Below are positions 52,601 to 63,890 of a stretch of DNA of 64,000 nt, piece by piece. Where the stretch lies: NCBI GenBank assembly GCA_040954595.2, contig CM082593.2, positions 4,030,001-4,094,000 of the forward strand, written 5' to 3'. Positions within the stretch are counted from its first letter, which is position 1; each line of letters begins with the position of its first letter. Under the pieces are notes generated by a model. That model saw only the letters and a list, made by a program, of their open reading frames with translations, did no database searches and was not told the origin of the DNA. Origin of the DNA: Balanoglossus misakiensis (taxonomy: Eukaryota > Hemichordata). Both the position numbers and the translations under genes were made by a program.

Positions 52601-54079
52601 TTTAACAGTAGTGTAACTTTTATACGTTTAACATGATTGACCCTGTGTTTTTGTCCTGTGTCACATGAGAATGTCCTCAAATATAAACTGCCTGGGAATG
52701 GCTACTAGTGTGTGTATAGCGGTGTGAAAGGGAGAGTTCATTTTTTGAGAGAACAGTATCCAGACAGTAAGACAAGGCAAACTAGCCAGTTGTTTTTTCA
52801 GTCACTACTGGCGTTTATCTACAAGCCTAAGTATGCTAGCCACCAGTGTGTCGCAAACAAAAGCCAATGTACCAAATAACTTTTCCCACATATGCATGTA
52901 CAAATGTCACCAAAATGTAAGGAACTGTCCTTCACCTGGAAGGAAACCCCCAACTAGGCAGACTCTTTTGCAGTTTCCATGTCGTATTTTCTAACAGTTC
53001 GTTCAACTCTCCACTGTCACGACTCAAACTTGCGTGACCACTCCAGTCCCTCTTCTCCGCCATTGCAAATTAGACCATTGTGTCAAACATCAGAATTGAC
53101 GAAGAACGGCAAAAAAAACACGTTGCCATGACAGTACACTCATCTTTGGCGTTGACGCTGACCTCGCTCATCAACACCGCTTTCAATAAAACAGCAGACA
53201 TCGTTTAAAGGGGAATGTAAAAAGCCCTTGTCCTTTACGACTAGTGCTTTGTGCTGGACTTGATTGACTCATTAGATGATAGTCGCAGACCCTTGACATT
53301 TCGGACAGAGACGTCTCTACAGAGACACAGCTCTCTCCCGTCTCAGACCGACTTCAAGAGGCGGAAGATGTCATGCCCAAATCACTCCAATTGAGACTTC
53401 GCCAAACATAACACAGTTGTGAGAGTCTAATGTTAAGAACTCTTAGAACCTGATGAATCATCGCAAAACATCAGCGCTCACAAACTCAGCGTTAGAAAGC
53501 GAACAGATGCAGCAGAGCACGGGAGATTTCACATCTCAAGTATATCTCAGAGCGCTATCGTACGGTGATCAATACCGATAATAACCTTGTGTTCTAATCA
53601 AGAAGTGGAGAGCTCGACCAGGAAATTAAAATGATATTGACTTTTACTCAGGTACTCAACATTGTAATTCTAAAAATATCTTAGAACAAATCCGTATCTA
53701 CTAGTATATCCAGCTTGCAGAAATCTGTCCTGTTTCATTTTTTTGCTTCTTGTGTATATTATCAGCCAATGCTGGTGCATGTATTTGTCAGATTGACAAT
53801 TCCCAGATCTGTAGGTTGGTTTGAAATCACAACTTTGCAATGACATCTTCGATCGTATTGCCCAATCTGAAATTGACATTACATCTGTAATAAATCTTAA
53901 CTCGAGAACTTCTTCATTTCTTTCTTTTATCCTTTTAGATTACACTGAAAGTGAAGTATGATTATCGCGACATGGCCGCTCAGTTCCGCAGATCAGAAGA
54001 AGAGAAAGAGCACGAGAAAGAACCACCAATAGTATGGCTCGATTATGAATGCAACATTAACTTAGGACAACCAGTCTAA
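46676..54079 (+). CDS. DCTN4: Dynactin subunit 4 (p62)
   Basis: This subunit of the dynactin pointed-end complex, with Arp11, p25 and p27, works in dynein-driven cargo transport along microtubules. The exons are 46676-46807, 47136-47206, 47537-47715, 47846-47889, 50092-50193, 50455-50525, 50676-50788, 50949-51058, 51201-51274, 51522-51678, 52124-52221, 52424-52502 and 53939-54079. All junctions are consensus and in phase, giving 456 residues against about 460 in human. The N-terminus has the family's cysteine pairs: CRYC (29-32), CPNC (50-53), CGNC and CPSC (69-78) and CGFC (110-113), the RING-like zinc-binding region. A charged helix follows ([18 protein letters not shown]...RKR, about 143-170). 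The C-terminal half shows [30 protein letters not shown] and the final [15 protein letters not shown]. The ATG lies in a YY1 motif and gives the conserved start [11 protein letters not shown]. No anomaly was seen. Confidence 0.96.
47890..50091 (+). other. Intron 4 of DCTN4
   Basis: A 2.2 kb intron. The part at 48.06-48.36 kb is open in two plus frames and is GC-richer, but lacks start or splice support. An ACATGTACATGT run is at about 49002, and TTTG-type low-complexity sequence precedes the acceptor (49960-50000). Confidence 0.6.
52503..53938 (+). other. Intron 12 of DCTN4
   Basis: A 1.4 kb intron with a GC-richer middle (about 53.0-53.5 kb). No exon or element was recognised. Confidence 0.6.
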
Positions 54080-56416
54080 AGCGCGTTTCCTCGCGACAGT
54101 AGTTTGCTTAAATTATGAATGGGATCTTATTATTGGGACGGGTACTCTAGATTTCTGTACTTGATGTATTGTTATCTGTGAAAGCGTAAAAACCATGCAC
54201 GCAACAAACTCTTATTTCTGTATATTCATTATTGTATTATGTTATTCAATCACACTTGCGATTCAAAGTAATTAAATGGCTTTCAGAATCTGCCTGGATG
54301 CATGACTACAGAGCCTGTCTTTTGTACACCAGTCTTTGTGGAGTGACCGTGATTTGGAGAAGTGTGGTTATCTCCGTGTATGACGTCGTGTTCACACTTA
54401 CTCATCAGATGTCCTCGTTGGACTTAATCAAATTTTCATACCTCTACCACCACCACCAAAACAACTCATCACAATCAGTTGTGAAGGAACTGTTTAATGA
54501 CCAATGCAAGCAAGTGCCTTGACGATCGATCAATGGAAGGCAATGAGCGGGCAGTTCATAGTACGTGTAAACCGAGAGTCGGCAGTTAAAAATTGGCCAG
54601 TTACGATCAATCCACACAATGACGGTGTGCATGATTATAGGAAGACGCATTACGTGATTCAAATGGAAATATTTTTGGTGTATTTTACAGAAATTCTGTC
54701 TCAAGAATGATTCTACCTGAGGTCAGAATTCTTAGATGTGACTAGTTTTTATGCAGTGTTGCTCTAGTGGCAATATCAGCACGCTTGCAAGGAATTCAAG
54801 TCAGAATATACTAGTGGTCACTGGATAATAAGGAAATTGAGTAAAATTGGACGTATCGTTCACACCTCCAGAAATCATGTGATGTGTATAATACGAGACA
54901 AGGGCTTCCTTTCATGCAGCAAAAGGCCTAGCTGTGTACTGGAGGACTCTTCCTATTATACAAATGTACAAGTGTTTACTGATGTGTTGACGGATGTGAG
55001 GTGACATAGCTGACTTTGTTTCGTTTGTGGAGCAGACAATGCAAGTCCTACTACTCATATTTCCATATCAATGGCCATGGTGCACTTGACGTCAAACCTA
55101 CCTGTTGACTCAATATGCAAATGTACTCTACCTTTCTTGAAGTTTAATTAAAATGTCAAATGATTGTGCGTTCAGAAAAAAGCAGCACATTTTTCCAGTC
55201 GCACATGTTTTTTTATATTTAAAAATGCCCATGAAGGGAAGTTGGGAAAATTTAATTTTAAAGTCGATGTCATGAAAAATAAACAGTTTGGCAAATACAT
55301 GTACACGCAGGGCATTTTGGAACTATTTGCGTTCTCGTTGCTACGTGCTTTGATTGCTATCCGGAAACGTTCCATACGTAAACACGTCGGCACGTGACCC
55401 CAACCCAACCCATCTTTCAGTGCGTTGATTGTAGTGGCAAGGTCGATCTTTTCTGTTCAAATCTGACTTGGAACAAGTGACCGACAGACGACCATTCAAT
55501 ATTTGGTTGAGAAAGCAAATTTTTAACTGTAAGACTAAAGAGAACGTAATTCCATCCGGTTGTGGCGTTGTCGTTGTCGAAAAAGAAGTTCGACTGGAGA
55601 ACAAATGACGTCATTGTGAATAACAATCCGCGAGGGGATGCGGTCCGCACAACATGTGATTTGCCCCGGCCATTCTCGCGAAGCAGAGCCATCTATTTTA
55701 GCCCCTCTTCTGTCAACGATGACAGTGTTGACGTAAAAAGACCGTTGTTTACGACGATAGATTTGCCCTACTTGTTACTTTGCTTTGAAATGGTATCGAG
55801 AAGTTCCTATCGCTGACGTATAGTGACATTTGCTAATTTCCTATTTTTGTCAAGAAATAGGAAACGTACTTTAGGAACTGATTTGCCTTGCAAAGTTTCA
55901 GTTATGTGCACGTGGTCAACTTTTAAAATGTTACCACAGTTATCATGGAAAGTGGAAGTCTTGGCAATTACAGCTGATTTCTACTCAATGCATGGCCGCA
56001 CGAAAAGCAGGCAGTGCAGTTATGACAAATGCCAAAAAAATGTGGATGGATCTTGTGGTGTCCAGTTGATGTGTTCACTGCTTGCTATCTTCTCTATAAA
56101 TTACCATGTTCTAGTTTAAAACTTCACAAAACGTACCGAGGAACGAAAGTCCCGGAGTGTACTCACAGTTTGCAAAAGTGGTCCATGTGCCATTTAAAGA
56201 CTGTTCTTTCAAATCCGGGAGAAATTGATTATTTCATTCAAGAGAATTAGATTATTAATTAGGTGGTGTTCTTCTCTTCCTCGCGTATAGATTACTGCAA
56301 ACGCCCAATCTCTTCTCTGACGCAACCTAACGTCACGCTCGTCGACTCGGCAACCGAGATGCTAGCGTCTGCAAGAATTGCTCCATGAACCCTTGACCCC
56401 CGCATTGCCTGAATCA
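54080..56416 (+). other. DCTN4 3' region and upstream region of the opsin gene
   Basis: The left part is probably DCTN4 3' untranslated sequence; the first canonical AATAAA found is at 55278-55283. The right part (55.3-56.4 kb) is CpG-richer and leads to the opsin promoter. It contains TGACGTCA near 55605, TGACG-type half-sites at about 56316-56335 and two AATTAG homeodomain words (56245-56250, 56257-56262). The open frames present have no start or splice support. Confidence 0.5.
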
Positions 56417-56460
56417 TATATATACGAAAGTCCCTACCGGTGCATCGTCCGTCAGTGTCG
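56417..56460 (+). promoter_or_regulatory. TATA box and initiator of the opsin gene
   Basis: TATATATA at 56417-56424 is followed by an initiator-like TCAGTG with its A at about 56453, roughly 36 bases downstream, then the ATG at 56488. This is a plausible focused core promoter with a 5' leader of about 35 bases. It contrasts with the TATA-less DCTN4 promoter and fits a cell-type-restricted gene. Confidence 0.5.
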
Positions 56461-56487
56461 TCCGTCTGTACTGCCAACGCCAACTCC

Positions 56488-59358
56488 ATGGATTATCCGA
56501 TACTTGCAGTCACAGCTGTGTACGAACGGGTCAGCCCGGTAGAGCAGGATGAACAACCGACTGCATCTGTCGGCAGCTTTTTACCTGGCGCTGCACAAAA
56601 TTATTCCACGTTCGGTGATCGCCTCGAGCCATTGCATTACACACTGTACAGCGCTATTGGTAGTTACCTGGTAGTGATCGGTAAGTGTATGGCTCTCTGC
56701 ATCTATGAACAGGGATACTAGTTGAATAATTGCTTTTCTCCAGCTCTGTCAGCCACGTTGTATCTGCATCATTTTCAGCGACACATAGCAGACAGTCTTC
56801 AAGTTATCAAACCTCCCGTTTTATTTCTCTAAACCACAGACTGTGTCTAAACAAATCTCCATCGACTTTGCGCCATGTCAATAAAAAAAAATTATGGACA
56901 TCCATTACGCAACCCAGACAAATGTTTGATCACTTGAGTCTGTCTACAAACCGTAGGTCGTTCTGCTGTAATAATTTTACACGTTACGTTGTTATTGGGT
57001 GTGATTTAGTTTTGCTGGATCATGCACCGACCGGGAAAAAGAAAAACATATATAAACGACCGGAGTTTTTTCTTTTACCTAAGTATGCGCTTTTAGGTCA
57101 GGTTGCTACAAGCACGATAACGTCCATTGCCATCCTAACTTCGCGTCGATTTTGGATAGCTAATTCTCGCAGAGTAGTCCAGGGCTAAATTTTAAACAGT
57201 GTGAAATGTGTTTTTGTGTGTGTTTTTATACAGGATACATGTAGGTCTATAAGGTTAATTTATTGACAACGTGATACTGTTTCAAAGAATTACACTTTTC
57301 ATCGCTTGCATTTTTTTCGACAGATCTATATTTCAGAGGGGCTTGTGATGGGGAGCAAAGATAAAACAATAATTGTCCTATTATTGTAAAAATGTGAAAA
57401 TATTGACTCGCTGGACAAACCGGAGATAAAACTCCCGCGGCAGAACAAGTAATGAACATAGAACTATAATCATACAAACCTTTTTCTTTGCTAAGACGTA
57501 GCACTTGTAAAATGTGATATTGCATCACGCGAGCCCTAAAATCTTTTCTGTCACTATATCCAGGGTTGCTGTTACATTTTACACATTGCGTCTCTGGCAT
57601 TTTTCCTTGAAAACTTTCTGTACGTAAATTAAATTAAGACTGCTTGACAGAAATTGCAAACTTAGTATACAGTAAGGTTTAATATGAAACTAATTTTCTT
57701 TTGTGTAAATATCTTTATACACGTTTCAATGTCATTTTTGGATCTTCATTTAATTTAACTTTTGAGATATCGTTGGAGCTAGGTCGTTATGTTAGTAATA
57801 ACATACTGGTCTCCATGGAAACGTCATCTACGTAGGATTGTCTAAAAAAATCAATTACTAGGCCAAAATACCAAAGAAACTGTTGTTCGCTTCCTTCACC
57901 GTAACTTCAGGAAATAAGCTTCAGTATTGAATCCTTGCCTCGAAGATGCTTAAGTAACATTTACATGTAACAGTTTCTATGACCCTCGGGCCGACAGGGA
58001 AAAATGCTAATTTGTATTTTACCCTACTTCTTCACAGGGTTTGTTGGTATAGTCGGAAACTGCGTTGTGGTTTTTGTACTTTCATCTGGCAACCATCTGC
58101 GCAAAGCCTTCAATGTACTCCTGATGAATCTTGCCCTGAGCGACCTCAGTATTAATCTGTTCAGCCTCCCGTTGACGGCGTCGTCGTCGTTCGCCGGACA
58201 GTGGCTCTTCGGCGACTTGGGGTGCAGGATATATGGCACTTTGATGTTTCTCTTTTCCATCAGCAGCATCAACACACTGGCCATGATATCGTTCATTCGA
58301 CTGGTCGCCATCAGTCAGCCTCAGTGGGGTAAGTTTGAAAATGAAAATAAGATATTCCACATTTTTAAAACATTTTTACACTGTACTGTCTTATAGTGTC
58401 ATTTGGGCTGACTTCTACGCTGCAATTCATGACCAAGATCGTCCATTTTAATTCTGTTTCAGGTTCAAAAGTAGAAAACAAACGGTTCATCGTCATAGCA
58501 ATTGTGTGTTCCTGGTTTTATTCAATATTTTGGGCCAGTGCGCCTCTGCTTGGCTGGAGTGCCTACGTGTTGGAGCCTTACAGCACCGCTTGCAGCATTG
58601 ACTGGCACTTACGAAGCGTCTCCTCCGTCTCCTACAACGTTTCCATCTTTGTCACCTGTTTTGGGATTCAACTGCTCTTCATCGTTCGCTGCTACTGGTT
58701 GATATGGCGACGGGGGTTGAGGGCGCTGAACAGACGCCGCAGCAACTGGAAATGTAGCAGAACCGGGAGACGAATTGGTAGTACACAGAAACGACTTTTG
58801 AAGGTAAAACACGATGACGTTTATCTCACTTGTCATGGCGTCATCAACGGTTGACAAGAAAGATGTGTATTGAAGTCTACTCGTTTGACATAACAAGTCA
58901 GTAATGCTCTCTCTCATTCAAAATGTTGCACTGTGACGCCAAATGGCGAAGTAAACTATGTCCTTGCGTGTAATTTAATTTCTCCGTGTTAAAAGCAATG
59001 TTCATGACAAAGTAAACCGCATTTTATACAATGGATATATGTTTTCCTTTTCCAGATGTGCACTATCGTGGTGGTGCTATACTTTGTCGCCTGGGTGCCG
59101 TACGCAGTCTACTCGATGTGGACAGTGTATTTGGGCCGAAATCCGAACGTAGCTGCATCTGTCATACCTTCGCTCCTGGCAAAGTCGTCGACCGTCTACA
59201 ACCCCATTGTTTACGTGCTTATGCACAAGAAAATTAAGAGAAACACGACAATGTTGGCGCGTGGCATATGTTGTGGTTACAGTGATGTCCCCGCGAAAAG
59301 AGTAAGACACGAATCTAGTCGATCGCGAGGTAGTGCGAGATCCACGTCGGACGTGTAA
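56488..59358 (+). CDS. Opsin, group-4-like (nearest peropsin/RGR/neuropsin), atypical
   Basis: This is a seven-transmembrane retinal-binding receptor or photoisomerase. Exons 56488-56680, 58038-58328, 58463-58803 and 59056-59358 join in phase to give 375 residues. The Schiff-base lysine is present (Lys318, in LLAKSSTVYNP, equal to bovine 296), as are NPIVY in TM7, the disulfide cysteines 127 and 205, and the Asn/Asp landmarks of TM1 and TM2 (GN at 71-72, LALSD). The TM3 counterion position 113 is Tyr130, while position 181 is Glu199, the arrangement of group 4 opsins. TM6 reads AWVPY, like peropsin, rather than CWLP. An N-glycosylation sequon is at Asn38, Cys347-Cys348 may be palmitoylated, and the protein ends TSDV. 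The E/DRY motif is replaced by Ile151-Arg-Leu, and bovine Glu247 by Gln270. The ATG at 56488 is the only plausible start, with a sensible extracellular N-terminus. The subfamily needs a tree. Confidence 0.9.
56681..58037 (+). other. Intron 1 of the opsin gene
   Basis: A 1.36 kb phase-1 intron. It has a 152-codon plus-strand open stretch without an early ATG (56730-57188) and a 117-codon minus-strand frame with an ATG (57600-57247). Neither resembles a known protein or has promoter support. Both are treated as chance. Confidence 0.6.
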
Positions 59359-59763
59359 TGTTAAGTTGCGTGTCACCTGCATGGTTTATTCTAGCGATTT
59401 ACTCAGAAAAGGGTAGCATTCCCCGAAATATTCGTCTAGAATCCAGTTTTCGCTCTGCTCCACACAGGGAGCATAGAGAAAACCTTCATGACTAGCTCGA
59501 TCTGTCTGTATGTCTGTCTGACAGTGTCTGATAATATTGTCAGCGTAGTATTAATCGTAGTATTAAAAATGTCTAAGAAAAATGAAAGTTGAGTTGCAGA
59601 TTATAGACCCTTTACTGTCCATTTAGATGTTTAGTTGGACGTTGCTACTTTCCTGAGACTATACCGCATTTTAACATTTTACCCACATCATCGAAACGGC
59701 AATGTCTCAAAAAGAATGATTTGAATATTGGTGTCTCAATACCTTCACTATTTCAGTATTTAC

Positions 59764-60070
59764 ATGACACGCAGTTTGTTTACTGTCCGGATATATTTGC
59801 AAAATATATATTTATTATAGGCAAATATCTTTTTCATAGACGATTGACATCGTTCATTGTTGTCAAGACAGTAAAGTATCGTCTTGTAGTTTGCATTCGC
59901 TTTGAAATAGTATTGACATGCAGTTTGTTTACTGCCCAGGTGTATGTGTTAAATAAATATTTATTGTTGGCTAATATCTAGTCCATAACATGTTTTACGT
60001 ATAATTGACATTGTTAATTATTGTCAAGACAATTATCTACTTCTTGTGTCTTGTATTGGCTTTGAAAGTA
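59764..60070. repeat. Diverged tandem duplication, period about 151 bases
   Basis: Copy A (59764-59912) and copy B (59915-60070) share, in the same order, CAGTTTGTTTACTG, an ATATTTATT block, AATATCT, ATTGACAT, ATTGTTGTCAAGACA-like sequence, and GCTTTGAAA at the end. They have diverged by substitutions and small gaps. No coding capacity is evident. Confidence 0.75.
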
Positions 60071-60178
60071 TTCCTCTCCAGAATCAAATTAAAGTGTATT
60101 CTTCGCTTGTTACGTGATCATTCTTGTCTCGTCTCATTGAATTCACTTCAGTCAGAGGAAACAACACAAACAAGCACA

Positions 60179-60228
60179 CACTCACTCACTCACTCACTCA
60201 CTCGCTCGCTCGCTCACTCACTCACTCA
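60179..60228. repeat. (CACT)n microsatellite with CGCT interruptions
   Basis: A tetranucleotide tract of about 50 bases, CACT repeated with three central CGCT units. The variant units mark it as an older, partly stabilised array. Confidence 0.95.
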
Positions 60229-60742
60229 TTTTCACAGTGGAACGTATTTTAGCCTAAATTGTCAAAGCTGTACCACCGTAACGACCCACAAAGATAAAAA
60301 CAAAAGAATTGTTTACTGTTAACAGTGTTGTCGCTGCTGTCAATGTCGCAAAACACGTCTTACGTCATTTCACATACCCTTTAGCGATAATATAGACTTA
60401 CCCTTTAGCGACAAGTGTTGTAACTTTCGACGAAAGAACGTCAACGCTGCAACAGACACTGGTTTTCTTGGTGTATAAGGCGTAATTAAACTAAACAAGA
60501 GGTAAGTAAGGAATCATGTTGATGCTCTGTACAGTATATAATACCATATTTATGTAAATCCAGTCTTGGTGGTTTTGTTTGCACTATTCCAGTTAAAATT
60601 GCACCCGGAAGCAGGTTATGCAACTTCAAATCGATTTGCACCACTCATCACTGGGCTTTCATACATGGTAAAGCCCGCGATTCAACCCCATCTCATGACG
60701 CCAACTTACATGTATCGTATGTTTTGAACACTTTCAGGCACA

Positions 60743-62899
60743 ATGATTGTATCGAGGTTGATTCAGGTCCCAGCTAAATGCTGGGTGTGTATTCCAACGA
60801 GGGGGATGCAGCCGACACAAGCCAAAAATGCTCTCCTCAGTGTGGTGAGATCACAGAACTATGCGTCACAGTCAAGGTTAGCTGCCAGAAGGGCGGCCAG
60901 GGCCAAGACGATTTCAGAGGCAGCGCGTGAACCGGCAACAGGATCGGGTATGTACTGTATTCATTGGCAATATTGATGAGGGTTGTTCAAATGCTGAGTA
61001 TTCTGATAATCACGTCAAGTCACGTCCTGGTGTACGGACTATCAGTGTTGCTGGAGAAGGCTGAATGTTTAGCAAGGACAGTGACATTTGAAGGATGCTG
61101 TCAAGTTCTGAATTTTCAGTCTAAGCTGTAGAAAACATCTGCGTGTTGTGCTTGTTTTTCGAAGACACAGTTTTGTCAATAAGTATTCAAAGTCATCATA
61201 CTCTTGATATCCTTACAGCAATTACAATGGGACGTGGTATTGTGGCAGGTGCATCGGCTATTGGTATCGGAGCTCTGTGCTTTTATGGCCTCGGAATGTC
61301 TAATGAAGTGGGCGCGTTAGAAAGAGCTGCGTAAGTACAAAGTTTTGCAACTAGACGAATATTACTACAGTGTGAATGATGAAGAATGTGTTGATCGTGT
61401 TTCAGTTTTCTATTAGATTTGATTCAGTGTAGCACTTGGAATTGTCTTTGCTCTTTTTTCAGGATATGGCCCCAATATGTGAGAGATCGAATCAAGTCAA
61501 CCTACATGTGTTTTGGTGCTGGTTTAGGCATGACGGCTCTGTCAGCTGTGGCTATCGGGAGAAACCCTGCGTTGTTGATGAGACTTATGCCCAAGTCATG
61601 GGTGGTGAGTAGATATTTAAGAAGTATCCCCTGCTGGTGTCAACAAAGTTGCAAATTAAAAATTAGACAGAGTTACATTAGACAATAAATATAGTCAAGA
61701 CCTGTAATTTAAAGAAACTGTCACTGACAACTTATTTCTGTGGTTTTCTTCCAGGGAATGATAGGTTCCATGGCTGTTGTGATGGGTTCCGGAATCGTCT
61801 GTATGTCGGTGCCGTACACTGAAGGTTTTGGTGCCAAACACGTGGCCTGGCTGGCTCACAGCAGTATTCTTGGGGCAATACTTGCACCCATGGCGTTCCT
61901 AGGGGGGCCTCTCCTCATCAAGGCAGCCTGGTATACTGCTGGCGTTGTTGGAGGTGAGGATGATCGCATTATGCAGTCAACAGTCAAACCTGTATACACC
62001 AGTCATGTACTGCGAATATGGTTCAGTTTATAGAGATGTCTGTTTTGTTGAGGTTTATTACACATGGTCTTCTGTACAGAACTTAAGGGACTGGTAAATA
62101 TGTTCAGTATAGGCTAGTCTGTCTTTAGGTTTATTGCTGAAGTGATGTTGATACCAATTGTGATCATCGATTGAAGCCAATCATGTTATATTTTACAGGT
62201 TTATCAACGTTAGCTGCCTGTGCACCGAGTGACAAGTTTCTGTACATGGGTGGACCACTGGCCATGGGTCTCGGTGCTGTGATTGTGGCCTCAATAGGTG
62301 AGTCAGTGTTCCTTCTAGGATGGCATCAACAGGGGGGGGGGGATTTCACTCTGGCAAGGGAGATTGTAATATCTTTAACGTGTGAGTGACATCATTGTAA
62401 GGGGTGCTGGTCCCTTTTAAAAGATTGCTACTGGAAAAAAAGTGCTGAATTTTCAAGCAAAGAAGGTAGTTTCCGACTGAAATGATTAATTGCAATTTAT
62501 CCAAATTTTGCAGGTGGCATGTTTTTCCCTCCGACCACCGCCCTGGGATCTGGACTGTACGCTATCAGTGTGTACGGTGGAGTGGTCCTCTTTGGTGCAT
62601 TCCTTCTCTATGACACACAAGTTATTGTCAGGAAAGCTGAAGGACATCCCATGTTGGCTGATAGACCCTACGATCCAATTAATGCGTAAGTACAGTAGTC
62701 TCATTTCAGAATGAATCTAGAAAACAAAACAAAGAAGCTCACCACCATAAACATACGGCTACAGCAGAATAATCAAACAATCTTTCTATTTTTATTTTTC
62801 ATGTTGCACAGAGCAATGGGTATTTACATGGATACCATCAATATTTTCATCCGCATTGCCATGATCTTGTCCAGCGGGGGTGGAGGTAAACGCAAGTAA
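60743..62899 (+). CDS. GHITM: Growth hormone-inducible transmembrane protein (TMBIM5/MICS1)
   Basis: This mitochondrial inner-membrane member of the BAX-inhibitor-1/TMBIM family maintains cristae and cytochrome c retention and is described as a Ca2+/H+ exchanger linked to AFG3L2. Exons 60743-60947, 61219-61330, 61463-61604, 61755-61953, 62199-62297, 62514-62685 and 62812-62899 join in phase to give 338 residues (human 345). The N-terminus (1-65) is rich in Arg, Lys and Ser with only two acidic residues before residue 63, as in a mitochondrial presequence. It is followed by about seven or eight hydrophobic segments from residue 74 on. Family hallmarks are GMFFPPTTALGSGLYAISVY, LLYDTQVIVRKAEGHP with its conserved Asp, and IYMDTINIFIRIAMILS near the end. 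The start is the first ATG after the acceptor CTTTCAG. A non-coding exon ending at 60500 probably precedes it. AATAAA at 63509-63514 or 63702-63707 may end the mRNA. Confidence 0.95.
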
Positions 62900-63692
62900 A
62901 CCAAACCACTGTAAGTGCATTATTTATATTTGAAGAAGAAGGAGCATATAATCTATATGGAAGATTGATAAAAATGAACAAGTGTGTGACTCATCGTGGA
63001 GGGACAGTGTCATCATTTACAAAAAATATCTATTGTCAGATAAACACTCAAAGCCAGGCTGAAAATGATTGACGTTTTGGAAATGAATAAGGCACTTAAA
63101 TTGTCTTATTTGAAGCAACTTTTAGGAAATGATTCCCCATGGAAGCTTATCCCAAATTTATACTTTCAAAGACTCGGGATGTCCTTTTTGGTGTCCTTCC
63201 TCAAAACAGAAACTCACTATTAAACCATTTATTAATAATAGCAAAGTACCATTTATATGCAATTTGTTTTTTAAATGAGAAACCATCTCTTGCTGTCTTC
63301 ATTGAAAAAGTTAAAAGTATTTGCAAAGAAAAATGGAAAAATCAATCTTTTTCACGATAAATGGGAAGTGATGTGATGTCTTCAGATTCTCGATTATGAG
63401 AATTGTTGTTCTTGTTTTTGATTTGTTTTTGCTCTTTGCCCTCCCCTTCCTTTTGTTTTTGTGTTTTTGACTTCCCTTGCTTTAATTTGTATTCCCTTTT
63501 TTCTCTGAAATAAAAAAAAACACTCAAAGCCAATGTTCAGTGTGTAATTTTACCAGTAATCTTGTTTTGCCACTTTGGATGTTTACTGTTTGATTTGGCT
63601 TAGTGCGCCCTCTATTTCTATATTGTCATGATTATCTTTATTTGCTTGGGCACCTTCAATGTTGCTTGCAGCTTTAAACTTTTGTGAATTCC
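62900..63692 (+). other. GHITM 3' region
   Basis: An AT-rich stretch after the GHITM stop with no further exon. It contains the AATAAA at 63509-63514 and a GCGCCCTCTA word near 63605. The opposing minus-strand exon begins just beyond, so the two genes converge and their 3' ends may overlap. Confidence 0.55.
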
Positions 63693-63890
63693 CTAAATGG
63701 GAATAAAGTGTCCTTTTTCTGTGTCGCAAACATGGATAGCAGCTGCTGTTAGAGCCATGGCGCTGATTAGAGGCGGCCCACCTGCCATTGCAAGAATAAT
63801 GACAGTTGTAATAAGAACTGCTTTCACTGCCGCCCGGACACTGCCTTTCTCCTGCACCGACTCACTCTCAGATTCGTTACCTAGAATCAA
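63693..63890 (-). CDS. Probable last exon of an unidentified membrane protein (partial)
   Basis: On the minus strand a good acceptor (GTTGATTCTAG) at 63891 opens a phase-1 frame of about 65 codons to a TAG at 63695-63693. The peptide has an acidic, Ser-rich start (NESESESVQEKGS), a 25-30 residue hydrophobic segment beginning AVLITTVIILAMAGGPPLIS, and a short tail ending EKGHFIPI. This would fit the membrane-spanning C-terminus of a receptor or adhesion-type protein. I do not recognise the family. The complementary plus strand is also open over the same stretch, but its peptide looks less natural. The upstream exons would lie beyond the right edge of the window. Confidence 0.4.
   Translation of the reverse strand: MILGNESESESVQEKGSVRAAVKAVLITTVIILAMAGGPPLISAMALTAAAIHVCDTEKGHFIPI

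Larger units (their letters stand above)
59359..60500 (+). other. Opsin 3' region and GHITM leader
   Basis: Begins with the probable opsin 3' untranslated region; AATAAA at 59952-59957 is a possible poly(A) signal. It contains a diverged tandem duplication (59764-60070) and a CACT repeat. A strong donor, AAGAG|GTAAGTAAG, at 60500/60501 probably ends a non-coding first exon of GHITM, whose coding exon body starts at 60738. Confidence 0.45.

Noticed and set aside
56730-57188. 152-codon open stretch in opsin intron 1
   Set aside because: It lacks an ATG near its start, lies between two well-defined opsin exons, has random-looking composition, and is within the length expected by chance in a CpG-richer segment.
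57247-57600. 117-codon minus-strand frame in opsin intron 1
   Set aside because: It has an ATG, but no promoter, family resemblance or splice structure. A frame of this length is expected a few times by chance in the window.
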